From NCBI GenBank assembly GCA_012517255.1, contig JAAYVH010000020.1, positions 1 to 33,323 on the forward strand: 33,323 bases of DNA, given 5' to 3'. Origin of the DNA: Chthonomonadales bacterium (GTDB taxonomy: Bacteria; Armatimonadota; Chthonomonadetes; Chthonomonadales; CAJBBX01). The translations under genes and the position numbers were made by a program. The notes below the pieces were generated by a model that was not told the origin of the DNA, searched no databases, and was given only the letters and a program-made list of their open reading frames with translations. Below are positions 15,010 through 22,210 of the stretch, one piece after another (the stretch's first letter is position 1; each line of letters opens with the position of its first letter).

Positions 15010-16741
15010 CGGTGCGTCCTGAGGTGCGGATGTCCTCTAGTCGAATCTGCAGGGTTTCGTAACCATTATAGGCATGGATGCTCGGACGATAGCATATGTC
15101 CAGCACATCGCCCGCACGGATTTTGAACGCCTCGGCGGGCGCGTTCCAGAGAACGGCCTCGGTCGAGTCATGGCCGGGCTCTCCGACGTGGAACTTAAGG
15201 TGTTGGCTCTGTTTGCCGATCGCCCGAACACTGCGGACCTGTACACCCAGAGCCAGCAACAGGGGTTCTTCGTTGGCATGACCCCACGGCTCAAGCATGC
15301 TGAGCTCGTCCATGAGCGATCGTGTCACATCGTACGTCGGCAGCGCTGCGTCTATCTCGAGCGTTGGCCGCAGGTCGGCGCCATCGAGGCGCGCCGATGC
15401 CACGGCGACGAACTGCTCCTTGAACTGCTCGAGGTCGGCGGTCGGTATGCTGAAACCCGCCGCGTACGCATGTCCGCCGAACTCATGGAGCAGGGGAGCG
15501 CACTCGGACAGCGCCGCGTGAAGATCGAATGCGGGAATGCTGCGTCCTGATCCGCGCCCCATACCTGTTTCGGTGTCGGTGGCCACCAGGAGAGTCGGCC
15601 GACCATGACGCTCGCACAGGCGGTTGGCGACCACGCCGATGACCCCCGGATGCCACGACGGATCGTCGAGCACGATGCATGGAGCTCCGTTGTGTCCGGT
15701 CTCGCCGAGAGCGGCTTCGGCTTCACTGAGAATACGAGCCTCTTCCTTCCGCCGGTCCATGTTGGCCTGCTCGAGCTCGGCCGCCAACGCGGCAGCTTCG
15801 TCGGTATCTGCGGTGAGCAGGAGGTCGAGCGCCTGACGTGGATCTGCGATGCGGCCAACCGCATTGATCCGCGGGCCGAGAACAAAGCCGACCTGATGGC
15901 TCGATATGGCTCGACACCCGCCAAGCCCCGCCTGAGCCATGAGGGCGCGCAGCCCTGCGCGGCGCGTGACGCTCAGGCATCCGAGGCCAGCCTTCACGAA
16001 CACCCTGTTGTCCTCGACAAGGGGCATGATATCCGTTATGGTGCCGATGGCCGCCAGCTCCGAGAATGCAGCGCGGTACTTGGCCACCGGCAGGCTCAGG
16101 TACCGCACGATCGCCTCGCCGAGCCGATAGGCAACGCCAACGGCGGCAAGATCCCGGAAGGGGTAACGGGAGTCCGATCGGTGAGGGTTCACGACCGCCA
16201 CGGCCTTTGGCAACTCCGCGCCGACCTCATGGTGGTCGGTGATGATGACATCGAGACCGGCCCGGCGCGCTTCCTCGACCTCCCTGTGTCTCTGGATCCC
16301 GCAGTCCGCCGTTATGATCAGCCGCGCGCCAGCCTCACGCGCGACGTCCACGAAACGGCTGCGCAGATCATAGCCGTCGTGTCGTCGGTGGGGGACATGG
16401 ACCAGCACGTCTCCGCCCAATCGTTGAAGCAGTCGGGTCCAGAGCGCCGCTGCGGTGATGCCGTCGCCGTCGTAGTCCCCGTGCACATAGATACGCTCGC
16501 GTCGGTCCAGAGCTCGAACGATGCGATGGACGGCCGGCACCGCATCGGGCAGCAGCATGGGATCCGGCAATTGGTCATACGACGGATCGAGGAAGCGTCG
16601 CGCGTCACGGGGATCGGCGAGACCTCGATGTGCCAGGAGACGCGCTAGGAGACGCGTGCAGCCGAGCTCCCGCTGCAATGCCGGCACATGCGGGCTCTCG
16701 GGAGCGATACGCCATACCTTGCTAACGCCTTGGGGCTCCAC
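14993..16741 (-). CDS. recJ: Single-stranded-DNA-specific 5'-3' exonuclease RecJ
   Basis: DHH-family exonuclease of 582 residues (E. coli RecJ 577) acting in recombination, mismatch and base-excision repair. Metal-binding motifs are present in order: YVHGDYDGDGITA (usual form DYDADG), LIITADCGI, VIITDHHEVG, LAAIGTITDIMPL, LGPRINAVGRI and EFGGHAYAAGFSI of DHHA1, followed by the C-terminal OB fold. The start is a GTG at 16741 with GGAG upstream. It lies between the lapA-like gene and rel, the same order as in many terrabacterial genomes. Confidence 0.95.
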   Translation of the reverse strand: MEPQGVSKVWRIAPESPHVPALQRELGCTRLLARLLAHRGLADPRDARRFLDPSYDQLPDPMLLPDAVPAVHRIVRALDRRERIYVHGDYDGDGITAAALWTRLLQRLGGDVLVHVPHRRHDGYDLRSRFVDVAREAGARLIITADCGIQRHREVEEARRAGLDVIITDHHEVGAELPKAVAVVNPHRSDSRYPFRDLAAVGVAYRLGEAIVRYLSLPVAKYRAAFSELAAIGTITDIMPLVEDNRVFVKAGLGCLSVTRRAGLRALMAQAGLGGCRAISSHQVGFVLGPRINAVGRIADPRQALDLLLTADTDEAAALAAELEQANMDRRKEEARILSEAEAALGETGHNGAPCIVLDDPSWHPGVIGVVANRLCERHGRPTLLVATDTETGMGRGSGRSIPAFDLHAALSECAPLLHEFGGHAYAAGFSIPTADLEQFKEQFVAVASARLDGADLRPTLEIDAALPTYDVTRSLMDELSMLEPWGHANEEPLLLALGVQVRSVRAIGKQSQHLKFHVGEPGHDSTEAVLWNAPAEAFKIRAGDVLDICYRPSIHAYNGYETLQIRLEDIRTSGRTDVAAT

Positions 16742-16792
16742 GCTTCTGCACTCTCCGTCCGAGGTAACCTCTCAGAGCAGGCTCATTCTCTC

Positions 16793-17086
16793 CTAAGCAT
16801 CCGTGCGCTCGGCCTGTCGAGCCGCATCGCGACGTTGACGCCGACGCTGTCCCCATGCCGCAAGACGCGCATGAGCGACCCAGCCCAACACCATCCCGAC
16901 GAGCAACGGCGCTGCCAGAACCTGGTTCAGTCGCAACGCGCCAAATGGGCGCACGGCAACTCGGTGACCATTCATCGCCGCAAATACCGCGACGACCGCG
17001 ATCAGAACCAGGAAGACGATCCATCGTACCGGGCTACGCCTCGTCCTTGGCGAATCGTTCGTGTCGGCATCGGCCATGAGCGGCAT
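16793..17086 (-). CDS. LapA-domain (DUF1049) small membrane protein
   Basis: Membrane protein of 97 residues with two predicted transmembrane helices (WIVFLVLIAVVAVFAAMN, about 22-39, and VLAAPLLVGMVLGWVAHARL, about 56-75) separated by GHRVAVRPFGALRLNQ. This two-helix layout with an N-x3-V-x-F-like turn matches LapA/YciS-domain proteins, linked to lipopolysaccharide assembly in E. coli. The C-terminal tail is highly basic (WGQRRRQRRDAARQAER). The start is uncertain: ATG 17086, GTG 17089 or ATG 17074 are all possible and none has a strong Shine-Dalgarno. Confidence 0.7.
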   Translation of the reverse strand: MPLMADADTNDSPRTRRSPVRWIVFLVLIAVVAVFAAMNGHRVAVRPFGALRLNQVLAAPLLVGMVLGWVAHARLAAWGQRRRQRRDAARQAERTDA

Positions 17087-17110
17087 CACTTTCTATATAC
17101 GGAATGCATC

Positions 17111-17152
17111 GGCAGCCTGCCAGCCGCGCTCTTCTGCGCTGCACAGGCTGCC
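17111..17152 (-). terminator. Inverted repeat between secDF and lapA-like gene
   Basis: GGCAGCCTG (17111-17119) pairs perfectly with CAGGCTGCC (17144-17152), and CAGC/GCTG (17121-17124, 17138-17141) can pair inside. A stable stem-loop is expected in the mRNA after secDF. No U-run follows, so it may be an attenuator, a factor-dependent terminator or an mRNA-stability element. Confidence 0.35.
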
Positions 17153-17175
17153 GTGATCGTGCACTATCCTCGACA

Positions 17176-17196
17176 CAGCATCCCCACGGGATGCTG
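17176..17196 (-). terminator. Short tight hairpin 12 bases after the secDF stop
   Basis: CAGCATCCC (17176-17184), loop CAC, GGGATGCTG (17188-17196): a perfect 9-bp stem with a 3-base loop directly downstream of the secDF stop. There is no U-run on the minus strand, so it is not a canonical intrinsic terminator. Together with the hairpin at 17111-17152 it fills most of the 122-base gap. Confidence 0.4.
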
Positions 17197-17208
17197 GAGT
17201 CCGGAATC

Positions 17209-19677
17209 CTACATACGGCGTTTGCGTTTCCTCGAGCGGGCCTTGTCGGCGGCCGTAGCAGCCGCGCCTGTCTGCCGATCCGAGGCCGATTCCGAATCGC
17301 CGACGTCCGGCGATCGTCGTTGCGGCGCAGCCGGTTGCGCCCCACCGCCAGCCGGAGCTGGAGCGGGCCGCGTCGGCTTCGGTGCCGGAGACGCTGATCG
17401 CTGGGGCGCCGGCCCGGCTGCCGCCGGGGCCTTCCGATCGGAGAGCCTTCGCCAAACGACAAGCAGCGGACTTGCGTTGAAGATCGACGAATAGGTTCCT
17501 GCAAGCACGCCGATGAATAGAGCCGCCACAAACACACGGACAGTCGGCCCTCCCCAGATCAGCAGGGCCGCCAGAGGCATCAAGACCGTCAGCGATGTAT
17601 TGATGGATCGGGCGAATGTCTGCTCGATACTGCGGTCGGTCACTTCGGCGAACGTCTCCGATCGCGACTTGTGCCGCAGGTTCTCGCGGATCCGATCGAA
17701 GATCACGATCGTATCGTGTGTCGAGTAACCAATGACGGTCAGAAGAGCGGTCACGAAGAGACTGTCTACCTGCCACCCGAGCGTATACCCGAGGATGGCG
17801 AAAAGCCCCCAGAGCAGCACGGCATCGTGCAATGTCGCACCGATGGCGCAGACGCCGAACTTCAGCCCCTCCAGCACTCCTCCGATGGCGAATCGGATCG
17901 TTAAGTAGAGGACGATCAAGACGGCCGAGATCACCAGGGCCGTTATGGCGTTCTTTTTCAGCTCCCGGCTGATCGCACCGCTCACCGACGAGAGCGACTC
18001 GACGCGCCCCCCAGCAGATTCGAGCGCCCTGGTCGCGGTCTGTTGCTGTTCCTGCGTCATTCGCGGCGTCGTGACGAAGGCGCGGTTGCCCTCAGCCAGG
18101 ACAATGCGGGTATCTGCAAAGCCGGCGCGCTGCATCGTTGACCTGATGCTGGAGACGGTTGGCTTCTGATTGAACTGGACGAGCACCTCTGTGCCGCCGG
18201 TGAACTCGATGCTGTAGCGCACGCCGCCCATACCCAACCAGAAAACGAGGCCCGGGACGATCATCAGCCCGGAGATCCCGAACCACAACGGAAGCCGCTT
18301 CGTGACGTTCAGCTTCGGATGGAGGCCCAGGAAGAGCGGGTAGAGGCGATCGTTCTGTCCGAACTGCGTGCCCGCAAGGATCAGCAGGAACGTTCGCGAA
18401 CACGTAATGGCCGTGAACATCGAGATCAGAACGCCGATGGCCAGAGTGACGGCGAACCCACGAACCGGTCCGGTGCCGAAGTGGTAGAGGATTGCGCAGG
18501 TGATGAGGGTACAGACGTTCGAGTCGAAGATCGCCGTGAAAGCTCGCTTGAAACCGGCCTCGATCGCGGCCCGCATGGACTTGCCCGACAGACGCTCCTC
18601 TTTGAACCGCTCGAAGATGAGGATGTTGGCATCAACCGCCATGCCGATCGACAGGATGAAACCTGCGATGCCCGGGACGGTCAACGTTACCCCGGGAAAG
18701 CCTAGCCACGAGAGAGAGCCGACAAAAACAGAGTAGGCGAACAGGCTGTAGAGGATCAGCGCAAGATCAGCGAGCAGCCCCGGGAGCTTGTAATACACCG
18801 CCATGAAGACCAGGATCATGGCAAGGCCAATGAGGCCCGCGATGAGTGTCTGGTGCATCGCCTGGCGGCCGAGGGTAGCCTCCAACGTCTCCTGCTGTTC
18901 GAGCTCCAGGGGAACCGGCAGCGCGCCAGCATTGAGCTGGCTGGCGAGCGTTCGCGCCTGCTCAGGCGAGAACCGCCCGCGAATGACGCCCTGCCCGGGG
19001 ATTGGTTCCTCAATCACAGGCGCCGATATGAGTCGCTTGTCCAGGAAGATGGCCAGCTTCTTGCCGATGTGAGAGCGCGTAAAGCTCTCGAAATCCCTCT
19101 TGGCATCGCCCTTGAACTCGAAGTGGATCACCGTGCCCTGCGGACTGAGCTCAGCACGCGAGTTCGGCTCAAGCTGATCGCCCGTTAGGATCGGGTCCTT
19201 GCTGAAGACGCGCGCCTCGAGTTCCTCCTGTGAGATCGGGCCATCGGGACCGGTGATCTTCTCAAAGCCGGTCTCGACGCCGTTGATCTCTTCCGCTTCG
19301 TGTCGCCAGTCTCGTTCGAGCTCCTCGACATAGCGAAACTCCAGTCGAGCGGTCGTCTGGATCGCGTCGATGGCCTGCTCCTTGTTGCGAATGCCCGGGA
19401 GCTCGACCACGATCTGGTCATGATCGGGCTTGGTGTAGATGACGGGCTCGGCGACGCCGAGGGCATCCACCCGGCTCCGAATGATCCCTGCAGTGGTCTC
19501 GAGGTTGTCAGCGCTCCACTTGCCGCTCCTGAGCTCCTCGGTCTTCGCTCGGAGAACGACGCGCATCCCGCCCTGTATGTCCAGACCCAACTTGGGCTTT
19601 CGCGTCGCGACCGCATAGATGGAGCCGGCCGTCAGCAAGATGATCAACCAGAAAAAGCGCCAGTGGATATTAGTCAC
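17209..19677 (-). CDS. secDF: Fused protein-export membrane protein SecDF
   Basis: SecD and SecF fused in one chain of 822 residues, the proton-driven partner of SecYEG. SecD half: first membrane helix at 6-25, LGLDIQGGM (30-38), a large periplasmic domain, and GMAVDANILIFERFKEE with Asp349. SecF half starts near 455, with YSIEFTGGTEVLV and GYSTHDTIVIFDRIREN (Asp655) followed by Arg690. These match the Asp, Asp and Arg proton-path residues of Thermus SecDF; the usual Asn before Asp655 is His. The last 74 residues form a Pro/Ala-rich tail ending in a polybasic cluster. The start chosen is GTG 19677 with GGAAGGA upstream; a TTG at 19830 in the same frame would add 51 residues. No yajC is adjacent. 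Confidence 0.94.
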   Translation of the reverse strand: MTNIHWRFFWLIILLTAGSIYAVATRKPKLGLDIQGGMRVVLRAKTEELRSGKWSADNLETTAGIIRSRVDALGVAEPVIYTKPDHDQIVVELPGIRNKEQAIDAIQTTARLEFRYVEELERDWRHEAEEINGVETGFEKITGPDGPISQEELEARVFSKDPILTGDQLEPNSRAELSPQGTVIHFEFKGDAKRDFESFTRSHIGKKLAIFLDKRLISAPVIEEPIPGQGVIRGRFSPEQARTLASQLNAGALPVPLELEQQETLEATLGRQAMHQTLIAGLIGLAMILVFMAVYYKLPGLLADLALILYSLFAYSVFVGSLSWLGFPGVTLTVPGIAGFILSIGMAVDANILIFERFKEERLSGKSMRAAIEAGFKRAFTAIFDSNVCTLITCAILYHFGTGPVRGFAVTLAIGVLISMFTAITCSRTFLLILAGTQFGQNDRLYPLFLGLHPKLNVTKRLPLWFGISGLMIVPGLVFWLGMGGVRYSIEFTGGTEVLVQFNQKPTVSSIRSTMQRAGFADTRIVLAEGNRAFVTTPRMTQEQQQTATRALESAGGRVESLSSVSGAISRELKKNAITALVISAVLIVLYLTIRFAIGGVLEGLKFGVCAIGATLHDAVLLWGLFAILGYTLGWQVDSLFVTALLTVIGYSTHDTIVIFDRIRENLRHKSRSETFAEVTDRSIEQTFARSINTSLTVLMPLAALLIWGGPTVRVFVAALFIGVLAGTYSSIFNASPLLVVWRRLSDRKAPAAAGPAPQRSASPAPKPTRPAPAPAGGGAQPAAPQRRSPDVGDSESASDRQTGAAATAADKARSRKRKRRM

Positions 19678-19844
19678 GAGTGCCAGTCCTTCCAGGGGGC
19701 TGCCCGATCGCGGCTGCACGAGTGGGCGGGCGCATGACCCGACGAACAGTGCGATGCACGACCAAGGGAAGAAGCGAACCCAGATGCACGTCTGGCTCGC
19801 GGCCCCGAATAATCGGAACGCGCCGGTCAACTGCCGGTCGCAAG
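19678..19844 (-). other. Long 5' leader of secDF
   Basis: The promoter at 19851-19880 would start transcription near 19844, leaving about 165 untranslated bases before GTG 19677. The leader is open in the secDF frame from a TTG at 19830, and a second frame from ATG 19735 encodes 21 residues and stops at 19670, just inside secDF. Neither has a convincing ribosome-binding site. The leader may be regulatory, but no known riboswitch is recognised. Confidence 0.35.
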
Positions 19845-19850
19845 TGGCGC

Positions 19851-19880
19851 ATTATAGCGCGGGCAGGCGAACAGCGTCAA
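19851..19880 (-). promoter_or_regulatory. Sigma-70-type promoter for the secDF operon
   Basis: Read on the minus strand, TTGACG (19880-19875), an 18-base spacer, then TATAAT (19856-19851). The -10 is a perfect consensus and the -35 matches five of six. It points toward secDF and is the only strong promoter seen ahead of the seven-gene minus-strand run. Confidence 0.65.
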
Positions 19881-19910
19881 CAGCGGGCTTCTCTGTCAGA
19901 CGACCCCTGT

Positions 19911-19936
19911 GAACTTCTGGGGGCCGGGACCGTCTA
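19911..19936 (+). promoter_or_regulatory. ECF-sigma-type promoter upstream of the ECF sigma gene
   Basis: GAACTT (19911-19916), 15 bases, then GTCTA (19932-19936), with TATAAA overlapping at 19935. This is the -35/-10 pattern and spacing recognised by sigma-E-like ECF factors. It ends about 45 bases before the sigma factor start and suggests the sigma factor transcribes its own operon. Confidence 0.5.
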
Positions 19937-19982
19937 TAAAACACGAATGGCTGGCCGAAGCAAACGATCAGCGGAGGGCCCG

Positions 19983-20618
19983 ATGGTGACGTCCGTGGCT
20001 GACAACGACGCCGCGCTGGTAGCACGATGCAAGGATGGCGACGATCGCCAGGCCTTCGATGATATCGTCGTCCGATACAAGGACCGCATCGTCAACTACG
20101 TCCGTCGCATGGTCAGCGACCGCGATGACGCGGACGACATCGCGCAGGAGGTGTTTGTACGCGTCTACGCCGGTCTTCGGGGCTTCGAGAACCGCTCCGC
20201 CTTGTACACGTGGCTGTTTCGCATTGCCACCAACCTGTGCATTGACTATCGGCGCAGACGCCGCAGACCGGAGCGCCAGCATCTCTCGCTTGACGCCTTG
20301 CCGGAACTGACGGCATGCGGAAACAGTGACAAAGGGCGAGGCGACGTCACCACGCCTGAGCAGGCTGCCATCCACTCGGAGCTTTCCTTGATGATCGAAC
20401 GGGCAATCGGGACTCTGCCCGAACGCCTCCGCGCTGTCGTGCTCCTCCATGATGTGGAGGGCTTGCCCTATGAGGATGTTGCGCGCATCGTCGGCTGTCC
20501 ACTGGGGACTGTGAAGTCGCGCCTGTTCCATGCGCGCTCGGCGCTGCGCGACACGCTGGGGCCGTATCTGCGAGGCGAGGCGCCCCAGGTCTATGACAAG
20601 GACCGATCCGCAATATGA
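19983..20618 (+). CDS. ECF (RpoE-like) RNA polymerase sigma factor
   Basis: Sigma factor of 211 residues with only regions 2 and 4, as in ECF sigmas. Region 2 (about 25-92) holds DDADDIAQEVFVRVYAGL and TWLFRIATNLCIDYRRRRR; region 4 (about 137-190) holds LPERLRAVVLLHDVEGLP and the helix-turn-helix VGCPLGTVKSRLFHARSAL. The start ATG 19983 is preceded by GGAGG at 5 bases; an upstream ATG at 19947 lacks one. Its stop overlaps the anti-sigma start (ATGA). It probably responds to envelope stress, given the partner genes. Confidence 0.95.
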   Translation: MVTSVADNDAALVARCKDGDDRQAFDDIVVRYKDRIVNYVRRMVSDRDDADDIAQEVFVRVYAGLRGFENRSALYTWLFRIATNLCIDYRRRRRRPERQHLSLDALPELTACGNSDKGRGDVTTPEQAAIHSELSLMIERAIGTLPERLRAVVLLHDVEGLPYEDVARIVGCPLGTVKSRLFHARSALRDTLGPYLRGEAPQVYDKDRSAI

Positions 20619-21115
20619 ACTGCGGCAGAGCACGCCAACTGGCATCGCTGGAAGTCGATGAGCAGCTCAGCGCTGGTGACCTTGTGTCACTGCGCGAACA
20701 CCTGGCGGCATGCAGCGCCTGCAGCGCCTTCCACCACGATGTCAAGGTGATAAGGGATGGCGCCCGTGCTCTTTCCAGCATGCCCGCTCCGGACGATTTC
20801 CTGCTTGGCGTCAATCGCAAGCTCGTGGAGGCCCGGCTCGTTGCCAATCCGCGCAGGCGTGCAATATTCGGCCCCGCCATCGTGGCGCGAAGCTGGAAGC
20901 TTGCGGTCGTCGCTGCGGCGGCCGCTGTGCTGGCCATGCTCGCCACACACACAGACCGAACCGCGCCCGCCGACACGGCCGCTGCCTCCTTCATGATCGA
21001 GACAGCCGCCTCTCAGGATCTGACGCTAACGACTGCTAGCCCGCTCGACGACATCAGTATTGCCCGCCTCGCAGGCGCCGTTGAGATGAACAATGAGCGC
21101 ACCTATCCCGATTGA
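20615..21115 (+). CDS. Zinc-finger membrane anti-sigma factor
   Basis: Protein of 166 residues. An N-terminal ZAS-type anti-sigma domain has Cys3 and the H-x3-C-x2-C motif HLAACSAC (His29, Cys33, Cys36); a single membrane helix follows at about 94-111 (WKLAVVAAAAAVLAMLA), then a short extracytoplasmic part. It would hold the sigma factor at the membrane and release it on a signal, probably by proteolysis (inference from family). The start overlaps the sigma stop, and its last 23 bases overlap the RseB-like gene. Confidence 0.88.
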   Translation: MNCGRARQLASLEVDEQLSAGDLVSLREHLAACSACSAFHHDVKVIRDGARALSSMPAPDDFLLGVNRKLVEARLVANPRRRAIFGPAIVARSWKLAVVAAAAAVLAMLATHTDRTAPADTAAASFMIETAASQDLTLTTASPLDDISIARLAGAVEMNNERTYPD

Positions 21116-22145
21116 TCGTCGGCAGTATCCGCCAATCGCGCTGGTCGCGGCGATCATGAGCGCGTGGCTCGCCTGCGCCACAGCTCATGCTCAGACTCCT
21201 GCGGAGCTTGGACGCGATCTTTCTGTCCGTGAGGTCCGGGCGCTATTGCGGCTCCATCTGACCCTCGGTCAGCGCGTACCGTTCATGGGTGAGCAGACAA
21301 CGCGACTGATGGGTGACCGAACGGCGGCATCCACCCAGATCGTCAAGCGGGCAGGCAAGGATCGCGAGCGCATCGAGTACCTCTCTCCGCCGAACGTTCG
21401 CGGCGAGGTCATACTGCGTGTCGGCCGTCGCCTGCTCCACCTGCGACGCCTGCCGGAACCCCACGTCACAGAGGCCGAGGCGCCATTGGACGGGGCCGAG
21501 ATGAGGCTGAGGGCGCTGCTCGACTCCGTCATGCGAGGCAGGGTAACCGTGGCGCTGGTGGGTGAGCAACTGGTGGCCGCACGGCGAGCCAAGATCGTAG
21601 AGATCCGGCCTTCAGGCCCCGGCCCGGTGAGGCGGCTGTGGATAGATCCGGAGACGGGTGTGCGCTTGCGGCACGAGACGGTGGACGCTCAAGGGATGGT
21701 CACATCCACATCGTACTTCACCGCCATTGACTATCAGCCCAACCTCAGCGCGAGGGACTTCATGCCTGAGGCTCTCGAGGCGCTCGTCCGCAAGACCGTC
21801 TTGCCCGGGGCGGTGCGAGCAAAGTCCCTGACCGAAGCTCAGGGGAGCCTCTCTTTCCGCATCCGAGTTCCGGAGTTGCCCTCGCCGTTCGAGCTGACCG
21901 ACATATGGCTGATCGGGCCCAAACGCGCGCGCGGAGTCACGCTCCAGTACAGCGACGGCGTCAACGTCGTGCGCGTATCTCAGCGCAAGGTGTCGGTCGG
22001 CGCCGCGCGGGCCGCAATGGCTGCCGGCCGCGCTCCCGTCATCCGCCAGGGGTTCGCGTACTGGATCCACGATGGTGTGCTCTACACCGTATCGGGACCC
22101 GTGCAGGCGGCTTTCATCAGAAACGTCCTCCGCTCGCTTCAGTAG
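21093..22145 (+). CDS. RseB/MucB-like periplasmic sigma-factor regulator
   Basis: Exported protein of 350 residues. A signal peptide ends near AHAQ33. The N-terminal domain, with QTTRLMGDRTAASTQIVKR, LSPPNVRGEVILRVG, RLWIDPETGVRLRHE and SYFTAIDYQPN, resembles the LolA-like half of RseB/MucB; a C-terminal domain begins near LSFRIRVPELPSPFEL and has LQYSDGVNVVRVSQ, as in RseB. RseB binds the anti-sigma factor and senses mislocalised lipoproteins or LPS. The 23-base overlap with the anti-sigma gene and position in a sigma/anti-sigma operon support the role. Sequence identity to proteobacterial RseB looks low. Confidence 0.82.
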   Translation: MSAPIPIDRRQYPPIALVAAIMSAWLACATAHAQTPAELGRDLSVREVRALLRLHLTLGQRVPFMGEQTTRLMGDRTAASTQIVKRAGKDRERIEYLSPPNVRGEVILRVGRRLLHLRRLPEPHVTEAEAPLDGAEMRLRALLDSVMRGRVTVALVGEQLVAARRAKIVEIRPSGPGPVRRLWIDPETGVRLRHETVDAQGMVTSTSYFTAIDYQPNLSARDFMPEALEALVRKTVLPGAVRAKSLTEAQGSLSFRIRVPELPSPFELTDIWLIGPKRARGVTLQYSDGVNVVRVSQRKVSVGAARAAMAAGRAPVIRQGFAYWIHDGVLYTVSGPVQAAFIRNVLRSLQ

Positions 22146-22156
22146 GGAGTTAGCCA

Positions 22157-22189
22157 AGCCGGTCCGCATCGTTGCGTTGCGAACCGGCT
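22157..22189. terminator. Hairpin between convergent RseB-like and oxidoreductase genes
   Basis: AGCCGGT-C-CGCA (22157-22168) pairs with TGCG-A-ACCGGCT (22178-22189), 11 pairs with one C-A mismatch and a 9-base loop. It starts 12 bases after the RseB-like stop and ends 21 bases from the opposing stop, so it may terminate both operons. No clear U-run. Confidence 0.5.
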
Positions 22190-22210
22190 CAGCCCCTTAT
22201 CGGAATGGTC

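Noticed and set aside
14116-16648. Long open frames on the plus strand (about 340 codons each) opposite rel and recJ
   Set aside because: They mirror well-conserved genes, encode no recognisable domains, have skewed Arg/His/Gly composition typical of antisense frames in GC-rich DNA, and lack ribosome-binding sites.
19678-19830. 51-residue N-terminal extension of SecDF from a TTG start
   Set aside because: It passes through the leader, has no ribosome-binding site and does not resemble SecD; GTG 19677 has GGAAGGA at good spacing.
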